Part shown: in pieces, positions 16,207 through 24,546 of the stretch
Layout: every line of letters begins with the position of its first letter
Position numbering within the stretch: position 1 is the first letter of the stretch
Origin: CAZBBC01 sp964489835
GTDB taxonomy: Bacteria; Calditrichota; Calditrichia; JAJRVZ01
Reading direction: 5' to 3'
Length of the DNA stretch: 29,577 bases
NCBI GenBank assembly: GCA_964489835.1
Contig: CAZBBC010000044.1
Span: 1 to 29,577 of the forward strand
The notes under the pieces: generated by a model
Seen by the model: only the letters and a program-made list of their open reading frames with translations
Told to the model about the DNA's origin: nothing
The model's database searches: none
Translations under genes and position numbers: made by a program

Positions 16207-17925
16207 ATGTCTGATGAACGGGGTTTAGAAAAGGGATTTAACGAGTTAATGTTGTCAAAAGCGGTGCTCAGAGTCCTGGATGATGTGGGCTACGAAACGC
16301 CGACACCGATCCAGGCCCAAATGATCCCGGAGATTTTAGCCGGAAAGGATGTTGTCGGTCAGGCGCAGACGGGTACCGGAAAAACAGCGGCCTTTGCTTT
16401 ACCATTGCTGTCGCGCATTAATCTCAAAACAAAGAATCCGCAGGTTCTGGTGCTGACACCAACCAGGGAATTAGCGATTCAGGTAGCCGAAGCTTTCCAG
16501 CGATATGCGGGACATATCAAGGGTTTTCATGTGTTGCCCATTTATGGCGGACAGGACTATGACAGACAGTTTCGTCGTTTGAAACAAGGCACCCATGTTG
16601 TTGTGGGGACACCGGGGAGAGTAATGGATCACATCAGGCGTGAAACACTTGATCTCAGCATGTTGAGTTGCCTGGTTCTCGATGAAGCCGATGAAATGCT
16701 GCGAATGGGATTTATTGATGATGTGGAATGGATTCTGGAACAGACACCGGGTGATCGCCAGATCGCGCTTTTTTCGGCAACCATTCCGCCGGCGATCAGA
16801 AGAATTGCCCAAAAGTATTTACATGACCCGGTTTCAATTACCATAAAAGCGCGAACCGCAACGGTTGAAGCCACGCGTCAACGCTTTTGGATGGTCAGCG
16901 GATTTCACAAACTCGATGCACTAACACGAATTCTGGAAGCAGAACCTTTTGACGGTGTTCTTGTATTTGTACGAACCAAAACCGCCACTGTTGAACTTTC
17001 TGAAAAACTGGAAGCCCGTGGTTTTCTCTCTGCCCCGCTCAGCGGAGATATTGCCCAAAGACAGAGAGAGCACACAATTGAACGTTTAAAAAATGGTAAA
17101 CTCAATATTATTGTGGCAACCGATGTCGCCGCCAGAGGATTGGACGTTGACCGGATCAGTCATGTCATCAATTATGATATCCCGCATGATACGGAAGCCT
17201 ATATTCACCGTATTGGTCGTACCGGACGGGCGGGACGAAGCGGCGAAGCCATATTGTTTGTAGCCCCGCGGGAAAGAAGAATGCTGCATATGATTGAGAA
17301 AGCCACGAATCAAAAAATTACGCTAATGGAATTACCTTCTACAGATATAATAAACGATAAACGGATTGCCCGCTTTCAACAACGTATAACAGATACGCTG
17401 GCCGTGGAAGATTTAGGTATGTTTTATCAGATAGTGGAGCAGTACCAGCAGAAACACAATGTGTCGGCATTGGAGATTGCCGCCGCTCTGGCAAAAATGG
17501 TACAGGGGAAAACGCCTTTGTTGCTGACAAACCAATCCCTAAAAACCAGAGATGACTACGAGGAAAAACCACGAAGACAAAAAGATTTTCCAAAGCACAG
17601 TAAAGCAGTGATGAAACCCGAGGAAGGAATGGTACGCTACCGGATAGAAGTAGGAAACAGGCATAAGATAAAGCCAGGCAACATAGTCGGTGCCATCGCG
17701 AACGAAGCAGGAATCGATGCCGAATTTATTGGCAAGATAAAAATTTATGACGAATACAGTACCGTGGATCTGCCGGATGGAATTCCGCAGGATATTTTCC
17801 GCCTTTTTAAAAATATCCGCGTCTCCAATCAGAAAATAAATATTTCAAAAATGACGGATGCCCCTGAACAGACTGATGATAAAAAGAAACATAGAACCAA
17901 AAAAAGGGGAAAAAAGCGTGTTTGA
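16207..17925 (+). CDS. deaD: DEAD-box ATP-dependent RNA helicase, CsdA/DeaD type
   Basis: A 572-residue RNA helicase. Core motifs in order are the Q motif (GYETPTPIQAQMIPEIL), Walker A (AQTGTGKT), PTRELAIQ, TPGR, DEAD, SAT, then in the second RecA domain ATDVAARGLDVD and HRIGRTGRAGRSG. Residues ~470-545 (GMVRYRIEVGNRHKIKPG to NQKINISKM) form the DbpA/CsdA RNA-binding domain. A Lys/Arg-rich tail ends the protein. Proteins of this class unwind structured RNA during ribosome assembly, mRNA decay and cold shock. I chose the ATG at 16207 because AGGGAGG lies five to six bases upstream. An ATG 48 bases earlier would add residues with no family match and no binding site. The 3' end of a related gene recurs as a relic at 27890-27997. 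Confidence 0.95.
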   Translation: MSDERGLEKGFNELMLSKAVLRVLDDVGYETPTPIQAQMIPEILAGKDVVGQAQTGTGKTAAFALPLLSRINLKTKNPQVLVLTPTRELAIQVAEAFQRYAGHIKGFHVLPIYGGQDYDRQFRRLKQGTHVVVGTPGRVMDHIRRETLDLSMLSCLVLDEADEMLRMGFIDDVEWILEQTPGDRQIALFSATIPPAIRRIAQKYLHDPVSITIKARTATVEATRQRFWMVSGFHKLDALTRILEAEPFDGVLVFVRTKTATVELSEKLEARGFLSAPLSGDIAQRQREHTIERLKNGKLNIIVATDVAARGLDVDRISHVINYDIPHDTEAYIHRIGRTGRAGRSGEAILFVAPRERRMLHMIEKATNQKITLMELPSTDIINDKRIARFQQRITDTLAVEDLGMFYQIVEQYQQKHNVSALEIAAALAKMVQGKTPLLLTNQSLKTRDDYEEKPRRQKDFPKHSKAVMKPEEGMVRYRIEVGNRHKIKPGNIVGAIANEAGIDAEFIGKIKIYDEYSTVDLPDGIPQDIFRLFKNIRVSNQKINISKMTDAPEQTDDKKKHRTKKRGKKRV

Positions 17926-18013
17926 AACCAACCCACCGGGCAGACAAAATTTAACACTATCCGGGAGGCCCTGCGGTAAATTACAGGTTAGGCACTACGC
18001 CAGAGATAATAAA

Positions 18014-18874
18014 ATGAATAAAAAGGGATCACGTTCGAAAATAGAAACAACAAAGAAGCTCGTCGATATTGAATCAAGGGACCGGCTTACTTCGAAGTCA
18101 ATTAACAAATTAAGCAATAATCCCAAATTGCTAAAGGAATATCTGGAGTCTTCCCTCACCCATACTTTCTCAGAATTACTGTTTCGGTTAACTTACGAAA
18201 TATACACCGAAGATAAGGCTATCAATTTATGGGACCAAATTATCATACACAAAACCAACCTTGAGAATATCTTCGGACGCGATGTTGGTATACTGGTGGC
18301 AGCATTGGATTATCTCACAAATGTTACCGGTGACCTTTCAAGTCCAAAAATCATGGATGATATGCGGATCGAAGAAGCGGCTAATATTGCCACGCGTGAT
18401 TCATTGACAGGACTATATACGCGCGGTGTATTTGATTTTTCACTAAGTCGTATGATCGCAGAACACGCCCGGTATGAAAGGCATCTCTCCCTTCTTTTAG
18501 CGGACATTGATGATTTCAAGCAAGTAAATGACCGCTACGGACACCAGGCAGGCGACGAGGTACTGCGCAAAATGGGGAAACTTTTTTTGGATGGCATCCG
18601 AGATGCTGATCTCCCAGCTCGTTACGGCGGCGAGGAATTTTCCGTCATCCTTCCGGAAACGCCGATCAATCAAGCAGTTGCATTGGCGGAAAGAATACGC
18701 AAGAGAGTGTGCCGACATTTTTCTGAAAAATGCCCACACCTCACGGTGAGCATAGGCGTGTCTTATATTCACAAGCCAGGTATTATCACCGCCCTGCAGC
18801 TTATCCATAGCGCTGATAAGACGTTATATATCGCAAAGCGCTCCGGCAAAAACAAAGTAGAGAGATGTGCCTAA
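18014..18874 (+). CDS. Diguanylate cyclase, cytosolic GGDEF protein with inhibitory site
   Basis: A 286-residue cytosolic protein. The N-terminal ~115 residues are helical and match no domain I can name. Residues ~120-286 form a GGDEF domain: RDSLTGLYTRGVFDF, LLLADIDDFKQVNDRYGH, the active-site RYGGEEF (about 204-209), and the closing ADKTLYIAKRSGKNKV. The catalytic signature is intact as GGEEF. An RxxD inhibitory site (RDAD) lies exactly five residues before it, so it should make cyclic di-GMP under product feedback. The frame extends further upstream into the helicase gene, but that part is out-of-frame overlap with no domain. The ATG at 18014 is the best start, though its binding site (AGAG) is weak. 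Eighty-eight bases separate it from the helicase gene, so co-transcription is likely. Confidence 0.88.
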   Translation: MNKKGSRSKIETTKKLVDIESRDRLTSKSINKLSNNPKLLKEYLESSLTHTFSELLFRLTYEIYTEDKAINLWDQIIIHKTNLENIFGRDVGILVAALDYLTNVTGDLSSPKIMDDMRIEEAANIATRDSLTGLYTRGVFDFSLSRMIAEHARYERHLSLLLADIDDFKQVNDRYGHQAGDEVLRKMGKLFLDGIRDADLPARYGGEEFSVILPETPINQAVALAERIRKRVCRHFSEKCPHLTVSIGVSYIHKPGIITALQLIHSADKTLYIAKRSGKNKVERCA

Positions 18875-18893
18875 ATTTTTATCGAACCAAAAT

Positions 18894-18957
18894 CGCCCAA
18901 TCTGAATTCTACGACCAGGTGACACGTGAAAATCGGATGCAATTTCACAATTGGGCG
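18894..18957 (+). repeat. Nested inverted repeats downstream of the diguanylate cyclase
   Basis: CGCCCAAT (18894-18901) and ATTGGGCG (18950-18957) form a perfect 8-bp inverted repeat with a 48-base loop. Inside it GTGAAA and TTTCAC (about 18925-18947) form a second stem. The surrounding 247-bp gap has no credible gene. A 64-residue frame there lacks a ribosome binding site and any known pattern. The structure could be part of a small RNA, an mRNA 3' element or a decayed insertion. No U tract follows, so it is not a standard terminator. Confidence 0.4.
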
Positions 18958-19121
18958 CTGTACAACCCGCACCACGCAGTGTTTAAACCAAAACGGCTTT
19001 CACTGTTTGAACTCCAGACTGCTCAAATTTTCAGTCATTCAATGTTCTATTCGAGTTAACAAACGGTCCTATGATAGTATTAAACCAATAAACTGCAATT
19101 AAAAAGTAAAGGAAAGTTAAA

Positions 19122-19976
19122 ATGAACATTATTACTTTTATTATAGCCGCTCTTGTTCTAATATTTATTCTCGGGATTAGAATAATAAGACCTACTCACA
19201 GAGGCTTAATTGAACGATTGGGAAAATATAACCGTTTTTCCAACCCGGGCTTTCATTGGATTATCCCAGTTATCGAAAGAATGTTCCAGGTTAATATCAC
19301 CGAACAAATGGTTGATGCGGAACCGCAGGAAATAATAACCAACGATAATTTAAACGCCAGAGTTGATGCCCAGGTTTATTTTAAAGTAAAAAATGATGAG
19401 GAGAGTGTCAAAAGCTCTCAATATAATGTTAATAATTATCAGTGGCAGATCGTTAATCTTGCCCGTACAACACTGAGGAATATTATAGGTACGCTTACTT
19501 TAAAATCCGCCAATAGTGAACGAGGCAAAATAAATTCCGAACTGCATAAAACCCTGCATGAAGAAACGCAAAGCTGGGGAATTCAAATTGTCCGTACCGA
19601 ATTAAAAGAGATCGATCCTCCGGCAGATGTTCAGGAAACCATGAATAAAGTTGTTAAAGCAGAAAATGAAAAAATAGCTGCCATCGATTATGCCACTGCC
19701 ACAGAGACTAAAGCAGATGGTGAAAAACGGTCCAAAATCAAAGAGGCCGAGGGAGTCAGACAAGCAAGTATATTACATGCGGAAGGTGAGGCAGAGGCGA
19801 TTAGACTGGTAAACGAAGCAGCTAATAAGTATTTTATTGGAAATGCGCAGCTGCTGAGAAAATTGCAGGCGCTGGAATCAGCACTGGAGAAAAATGCAAA
19901 AATAGTTATTCCAACCGGTTCTGATTTGGTCAATATAATTGGCGATATGGCCGGCGTAGTGCCGTTGAATAAATAA
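19122..19976 (+). CDS. SPFH/Band 7 stomatin-like membrane protein
   Basis: A 284-residue protein with one N-terminal membrane helix (about residues 3-22), the family entry RPTHRGLIERLGKYNR and FHWIIPVIERM, a Band 7 domain (VNITEQMVDAEPQEIITNDN, VDAQVYFKVK, LARTTLRNIIGTLTL), and a long Ala/Glu-rich helix from about residue 175 to 245 that drives ring or cage assembly. Such proteins organise membrane microdomains and hold membrane proteases and channels. Prokaryotic stomatins often sit beside an nfeD gene; none is present here. An AAGGAAAG ribosome binding site precedes the ATG. The NADH dehydrogenase gene follows after 15 bases, so the two form a likely operon. Confidence 0.93.
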   Translation: MNIITFIIAALVLIFILGIRIIRPTHRGLIERLGKYNRFSNPGFHWIIPVIERMFQVNITEQMVDAEPQEIITNDNLNARVDAQVYFKVKNDEESVKSSQYNVNNYQWQIVNLARTTLRNIIGTLTLKSANSERGKINSELHKTLHEETQSWGIQIVRTELKEIDPPADVQETMNKVVKAENEKIAAIDYATATETKADGEKRSKIKEAEGVRQASILHAEGEAEAIRLVNEAANKYFIGNAQLLRKLQALESALEKNAKIVIPTGSDLVNIIGDMAGVVPLNK

Positions 19977-19991
19977 CCAAAAGGATTCAGA

Positions 19992-21275
19992 TTGTCAGTA
20001 ACTATCCCAGAAAAGATTGTAATCATCGGCGGCGGATTCGGCGGTTTATATGCAGCGAAGGCTTTTCACGGAAAAGCTGTTCAGGTTACCCTGATCGATC
20101 GCCGCAATTTTCATTTGTTTCAGCCCTTGTTGTATCAGGTGGCGACCGGCGGGTTATCGCCAGCCGATATTGCTTTTCCTCTGAGGGCAATATTCAAAAG
20201 ACAACGCAACATGCAGGTAGTACTTGGTGAAGTCATGGATATTGATTTTACTACTCGCATCGTATCCGCAGCAGATAAACACATTTCTTTCGACTATCTG
20301 GTAATCGCCGCCGGGTCACATCATCACTATTTCGGCAAATCGGATTGGGAGAAATTTGCCCCCGGTCTGAAGACGATCGAAGACGCCACTGATATTCGCA
20401 GCCGTATTCTCACAACCTTTGAAAAGGCTGAAGTTGAAGAGGATATAGACAAACGAAAATCTCTGCTTACCTTTGCGGTTATCGGTGGCGGGCCGGCCGG
20501 TGTGGAAATGGCTGGTGCCATCGCAGAATTGTCCCGCTATACATTATTACATGACTTTCGTACCATTAATCCCACCGATGCGCGCATCTTCTTGATTGAA
20601 GGCACCAACAGAATTTTACCTCCCTACCCGGAAGCGTTATCATTGAAGGCGCAGAAAACCCTTGAGCGGCTGGGAGTGGAAATTATGACAAATACACTGG
20701 TCACGAATATTGATGAAACTGGCATCACCTTAAACACTCAAAAGGGGGATTCTGAAATTTACTGCGGCGCTATAATTTGGGCTGCTGGTGTCCAGGCTTC
20801 GGTTTTGGGAAATCTTGTACAAAAAAAACTTCCGGTCAATTCGGATAAAGCCGGCAGGCTCATGGTCAATTCACATTGCTGCCTGGATTGTGATAAAAAC
20901 GTCTTCGTGATTGGTGATTTAGCATATTTTAAGGATGAATATGACCAGTTGCTTCCAGGCATCGCCCCGGTGGCGATGCAGCAGGGACGCTACGTGGCCG
21001 GGGAGATCATAGCCCGCATTGCCGGAAAAAATCTACGGCCCTTTAAATATATTGACAAGGGGAATCTTGCGGTTATCGGCCGCAAATCTGCCGTGGCTTT
21101 TCGCAGAAATGTGCGCCTTTCAGGAATACCTGCCTGGGTATTGTGGTTATTTATACACCTGCTCTATCTTGTTGGTTTTGAGAACCGGGTATTGGTGGCC
21201 GTGCAGTGGGCGTTCAATTATTTTTCATTCAACCAGAGTGCACGGTTGATCACCGGGCTGAAAAATTCCAAATAA
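19992..21275 (+). CDS. ndh: Type II NADH:quinone oxidoreductase (NDH-2)
   Basis: A 427-residue single-subunit FAD enzyme that moves electrons from NADH to quinone without pumping protons. The first Rossmann motif (VIIGGGFGGLYAAKAF) binds FAD. LFQPLLYQVATGGLSPADIA follows near residue 45. The second motif (FAVIGGGPAGVEMAGAIAE) binds NADH. VFVIGDLA completes the FAD site, then APVAMQQGRYVA, a quinone-site motif of NDH-2. The C-terminal end has hydrophobic helices (WVLWLFIHLLYLVGF) that bind the membrane face. Translation appears to start at TTG, preceded by AAGGA at about seven bases. No ATG lies before the FAD motif. It is likely co-transcribed with the stomatin-like gene. Confidence 0.94.
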   Translation: MSVTIPEKIVIIGGGFGGLYAAKAFHGKAVQVTLIDRRNFHLFQPLLYQVATGGLSPADIAFPLRAIFKRQRNMQVVLGEVMDIDFTTRIVSAADKHISFDYLVIAAGSHHHYFGKSDWEKFAPGLKTIEDATDIRSRILTTFEKAEVEEDIDKRKSLLTFAVIGGGPAGVEMAGAIAELSRYTLLHDFRTINPTDARIFLIEGTNRILPPYPEALSLKAQKTLERLGVEIMTNTLVTNIDETGITLNTQKGDSEIYCGAIIWAAGVQASVLGNLVQKKLPVNSDKAGRLMVNSHCCLDCDKNVFVIGDLAYFKDEYDQLLPGIAPVAMQQGRYVAGEIIARIAGKNLRPFKYIDKGNLAVIGRKSAVAFRRNVRLSGIPAWVLWLFIHLLYLVGFENRVLVAVQWAFNYFSFNQSARLITGLKNSK

Positions 21276-21486
21276 AAAAGATTTTTGAATCATTAGATAA
21301 TTAAGTATATATTTTTAAATTTTCATCGGGCCTTTATTTATTCTCTAAATGATAGCTTGTAACCGCTGCCTTGATCATTGGTGTCCGTCTTATCGCCTAT
21401 TTCTTTTAAATTTCTGATCCTAAAGGATAACAGGTAATCACTAGTGACAGTAAACATTACATTTAAGAACCACAGGATTGATTCAA

Positions 21487-22974
21487 ATGATGCGCTTACT
21501 AAAAGATATTAAGACCCATGCGCACCATCATGAATTAAACAACCCCGGTAATTACAGGAATAAATGGTACATTTTATTCTCAGTGGGCATGGGTGTATTT
21601 CTGGCAACCGTTGACTCCAGCATCGTCAACATCGCCCTACCCACACTTGTTAAATCATTCCATACGAAATTTGCGGTTGTGCAATGGGTTGCCCTCTCCT
21701 ATATGCTAACCATTGCCACGCTTATCCTCAGTATGGGCCGGCTCGGCGACCTGATAGGTAAAAAAGGCATCTACCTCAGTGGGATGATTATTTTCACGCT
21801 TGGCTCAATTTTGTGCGGGCTTTCACAAACCGTTTACTGGTTGATTTTTTTCAGAATCGTTCAAGGTGTGGGTGCCGCTATGATGGCTTCTCTCGGCACA
21901 GCGCTGGTTACCGAAGCCTTTCCTGGCCGGGAACGGGGTAAAGCCCTGGGGACGATCGGCGGAATCGTAGCGATTGGCATTATTACCGGCCCTGTGTTAG
22001 GTGGGATCCTGATTGATGTCTTATCCTGGCACTGGATATTTTTTGTAAATATTCCGATCGGTATTCTGGGTTCGTTCATGGTGCTGCGTTTTGTTCCGGG
22101 TTCAGCAGGCATAAAGAGACAGAGTTTTGATTTTGCCGGCGCCGGTACCATGTTTATCAGTATATTGTCTTTTCTGCTGGCTTTAACATTAGGACAGAAT
22201 GTTGGATTTCGCCACCTGTATATTATCCTGCTCTTCGGGCTCTGGATTGCTTCATTTATATTCTTTTTATACCTGGAACTGCACGTTGCCCATCCGATGA
22301 TCGATCTGTACATTTTCCGCAACAGCCTGTTCAGTCTGAACCTTTTCACCGGCTTCCTCTCGTTCATTGCCACAGCCGGGGTTGTGCTGCTGATGCCTTT
22401 TTATCTCCAGAATATTCTGGGTTACGATCCGCATCAGGTTGGATTTTTATTAGCTACCGTGCCTCTATCGGCAGGATTTGCCAGTCCACTTTCGGGTATT
22501 TTATCGGACCGCTTTGGATCGCGTGCCATTTCCACCGTTGGATTAGCATTTCTGGTTGGCGGTTTTTATAGTCTGACTACCCTGAGCGAGGGTACTACCG
22601 CGTTGGGCTATGTATGGCGTTTTTTGCCTGTGGGTCTGGGCCTGGGCATTTTCCAGTCGCCCAACAACAGCGCCATTATGGGCGCAGCGCCGAAAAAATA
22701 TCTTGGTATTGTATCCGGTCTTTTATCGATTTCGCGCACGCTGGGACAGACGTCCGGGATTGCGGCAATCGGAGCCTTCTGGGCGGCGCGTGTTTCCTTT
22801 TATGCCGGGACCGATTTTTCAGCAGGGCCTACACGGACAAACATCGCGGCACAAGTGCATGGTTTACACGATGCCCTCAGCGGAATTGTTATTCTGGTTT
22901 CTTTCGGACTTTTTTTGAATATCTGGGGCCTGATGCTGGAGTGGCTGCGCAAACCCCCACATCAGAATAAATAA
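21487..22974 (+). CDS. MFS transporter, DHA2 family (14 TM drug:H+ antiporter)
   Basis: A 495-residue membrane protein of the EmrB/QacA type. Family signatures are LATVDSSIVNIALPTL in helix 1, motif A GRLGDLIGKKG between helices 2 and 3, RIVQGVGAAMMASLGTAL in helix 4, and motif C GPVLGGILIDVLSWHWIFF in helix 5 followed by NIPIG. About fourteen hydrophobic segments are visible. It probably exports toxic organic compounds in exchange for protons; the substrate is not predictable. I chose the ATG at 21487 because AGGA lies nine bases upstream. A TTG at 21478 would touch that binding site, so it is unlikely. No adaptor gene of the EmrA type is adjacent, so it may act alone. Confidence 0.92.
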   Translation: MMRLLKDIKTHAHHHELNNPGNYRNKWYILFSVGMGVFLATVDSSIVNIALPTLVKSFHTKFAVVQWVALSYMLTIATLILSMGRLGDLIGKKGIYLSGMIIFTLGSILCGLSQTVYWLIFFRIVQGVGAAMMASLGTALVTEAFPGRERGKALGTIGGIVAIGIITGPVLGGILIDVLSWHWIFFVNIPIGILGSFMVLRFVPGSAGIKRQSFDFAGAGTMFISILSFLLALTLGQNVGFRHLYIILLFGLWIASFIFFLYLELHVAHPMIDLYIFRNSLFSLNLFTGFLSFIATAGVVLLMPFYLQNILGYDPHQVGFLLATVPLSAGFASPLSGILSDRFGSRAISTVGLAFLVGGFYSLTTLSEGTTALGYVWRFLPVGLGLGIFQSPNNSAIMGAAPKKYLGIVSGLLSISRTLGQTSGIAAIGAFWAARVSFYAGTDFSAGPTRTNIAAQVHGLHDALSGIVILVSFGLFLNIWGLMLEWLRKPPHQNK

Positions 22975-23149
22975 AAAAATCGTTGGTTACATCATCTACT
23001 CACTTTTTCGAAAAAGGCCGCCTGTACAACAAAAAGAGACCATTCCCCCAAAAGAGGGGAAAAAAGAATTAAATAGTTGATGGTGGCAAAATCTTTCATC
23101 AAGTCTGTTTAATTAAAGGAGGAAATTAACCGATGCCTGCAACCTTCAT
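22975..23149. other. Intergenic DNA with a small hairpin and an orphan Shine-Dalgarno
   Basis: Between the MFS gene and the kup relic. TTCCCC (23043-23048) and GGGGAA (23056-23061) form a 6-bp stem with a 7-nt loop, but A residues follow, so it is a poor terminator for the MFS gene. AAAGGAGG near 23115-23122 is a very strong ribosome binding site, ten bases before an ATG at 23133 whose frame closes after only 21 codons and overlaps the relic in another frame. It may be left over from a lost gene. Confidence 0.4.
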
Positions 23150-23399
23150 AACAGACACATTAAATTTATCAATGTATAAAACTATCTCAAAATACTAAAA
23201 GACCTGCAGCAGGATCGTACGGTTCAGAAAGAAGCAAGTAATCTTGTATATATGACCATGGCAGATTCTGAGAAAAAAATTGATCAGTTTACCAGCCCAT
23301 GAAGAGTTTGGTCTTGATCTGGCTAATGTTGAAGTTGAACCAGTACCTATACTTATAGCAAAGCCAAAACAATTAAAACTAACACGGGTTGATGATTAA
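23150..23399 (+). pseudogene. kup: Decayed C-terminal remnant of a Kup-type potassium uptake protein
   Basis: From 23153 one frame reads RHIKFINV, a TAA stop at 23177-23179, then NYLKILKDLQQD and KEASNLVYMTMADSEKKID up to about 23285. A second frame then reads SLPAHEEFGLDLANVEVEP and PKQLKLTRVDD with its stop at 23397-23399. These two pieces match, from my knowledge of the family, two parts of the soluble C-terminal domain of Kup/HAK potassium transporters (the LVYMT..AD..K.ID segment and the extreme C-terminal FGLD..NVE segment). The ~150 residues normally between them, and all membrane helices, are missing. So this is a relic with an in-frame stop, a frame change and a deletion. The family call rests on pattern recognition and needs a search. 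Confidence 0.7.
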
Positions 23400-23442
23400 C
23401 ATTAAGCCGTCGGGTTGATAAGGATATAGAAGGAAAAATACG

Positions 23443-24153
23443 ATGAATCATCTCTTAAATACTGATATTTGTCAAATATGTGGTAAAACATTCAAAAAAT
23501 CAGATCTGTTTCCGGGGGAATTGGTGCGGGAAACCATTGTAAAACAAATAAAAGACGAGTTTCCTGAATGGCCCGTTAAAGGTTATATTTGTTTCTCTGA
23601 TCTCCATAGATTCAGGACTAAATATGTGACCACTTTGCTGCGGGATGAGATGGGCGAGATCACCAATCTGGAGCAGGAAGTCTCTGAAAAGCTTCTCAAA
23701 CATGAAACCTTATCATCAAATATTTTTGATGAGTCTTTAAAGGATCGTACCATAGGGCAAATAATGGCGGATAAAATAGCGGCCATCGGCGGTAGTTGGG
23801 GTTTTATCATCGGTTTTGGTATCTTTTTATTTATTTGGATGTTTATCAATTCCTACCTGTTGCTAAAAAAACCCTTCGATCCCTATCCCTTCATTTTGTT
23901 AAACCTGGTTTTGTCCACCCTGGCAGCCATTCAGGCTCCGGTAATTATCATGAGTCAGCGCCGCCAGGAGGTCAGAGACCGTCTACGGGCCGAGAATGAC
24001 TACAGGGTTAACCTGAAAGCCGAACTGGAAATCCGGCAGTTGCATGAAAAAGTTGATCATATTCTATTAAGTCAATGGAAGCGACTGGTTGAAATTCAGG
24101 AGATTCAGATCGAACAAATGAATGAGTTGAAAAAAGGCAAAACGCGAGAGTAA
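23443..24153 (+). CDS. DUF1003 family membrane protein with N-terminal zinc-ribbon-like motif
   Basis: A 236-residue protein. Residues 10-13 (CQIC) and a later C-F-S-D-L-H motif near residue 50 suggest a small metal-binding segment. Residues ~105-200 are a typical DUF1003 region: DKIAAIGGSWGFIIGFG, a first helix, FDPYPFILLNLVLS, a second helix containing AAIQAPVIIMSQ, then RDRLRAENDYRVNLKAE. The end is a coiled coil (residues ~195-236). DUF1003 proteins have two membrane helices and no firmly assigned function; links with metal or cation handling have been proposed. An AGAAGGA site lies upstream. It stands directly after the kup relic, close to other ion and osmotic genes. Confidence 0.88.
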   Translation: MNHLLNTDICQICGKTFKKSDLFPGELVRETIVKQIKDEFPEWPVKGYICFSDLHRFRTKYVTTLLRDEMGEITNLEQEVSEKLLKHETLSSNIFDESLKDRTIGQIMADKIAAIGGSWGFIIGFGIFLFIWMFINSYLLLKKPFDPYPFILLNLVLSTLAAIQAPVIIMSQRRQEVRDRLRAENDYRVNLKAELEIRQLHEKVDHILLSQWKRLVEIQEIQIEQMNELKKGKTRE

Positions 24154-24236
24154 GGTTGATCGTTGAATGCACAATTGAAATGAATTCAGATTAATTTTCA
24201 CAACTGGTGTCATTGATGTAAAGGAAATAAAAAAGA

Positions 24237-24503
24237 ATGGATAAAATTATTTTTTTAATTCGTATGCTGCTGTTGATCGCAATACTTTTTTCTTTCGGCC
24301 ATACACAGAATCTTTTTATTCATTATGGTCTCATGGCTGGCTATCAATTATCCTGGATCACCCTGAGTGGGGAAATTTTAGGACTCGCCGGGGTCACCGA
24401 AACATATTCTTCTTTTGGAGAGCGATTCGATCATTCTACAGTTTTTGCCGCTAATTTTAGATTAGGCCGCATGAGACCTTCATTATTTTATCAATTTCAA
24501 TAG
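24237..24503 (+). CDS. Short exported protein, possibly a truncated outer membrane barrel fragment
   Basis: An 88-residue frame with a clear signal peptide (FLIRMLLLIAILFSFGHTQ) followed by about 63 residues. Alternating polar and aromatic residues (NLFIHYGLMAGYQLSWITLSG and RMRPSLFYQFQ at the end) look like beta strands of an outer membrane barrel. A mature domain of this size is too small for a barrel, so it may be a remnant whose middle was deleted or whose stop came early. Reading past the TAG gives only nine more codons. I cannot name a family. The ribosome binding site (AAGGAA) is rather far from the ATG. Confidence 0.5.
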   Translation: MDKIIFLIRMLLLIAILFSFGHTQNLFIHYGLMAGYQLSWITLSGEILGLAGVTETYSSFGERFDHSTVFAANFRLGRMRPSLFYQFQ

Positions 24504-24546
24504 CCGTTAGACAAAACTAAAATCAACTAAATGAAAGAGAATTATT

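Noticed and set aside
17858..18013. N-terminal extension of the diguanylate cyclase into the helicase gene
   Set aside because: The extra 52 residues are an out-of-frame reading of the helicase Lys/Arg-rich tail plus intergenic DNA, with no domain. A later ATG is more sensible.
18865..19059. A 64-residue frame overlapping the end of the diguanylate cyclase gene
   Set aside because: No ribosome binding site, no recognisable pattern, and it spans the inverted repeats. Treated as non-coding.
23133..23198. A 21-codon frame after a strong AAAGGAGG site
   Set aside because: It has no recognisable pattern and overlaps the kup relic in a different frame. More likely a leftover initiation site than a gene.
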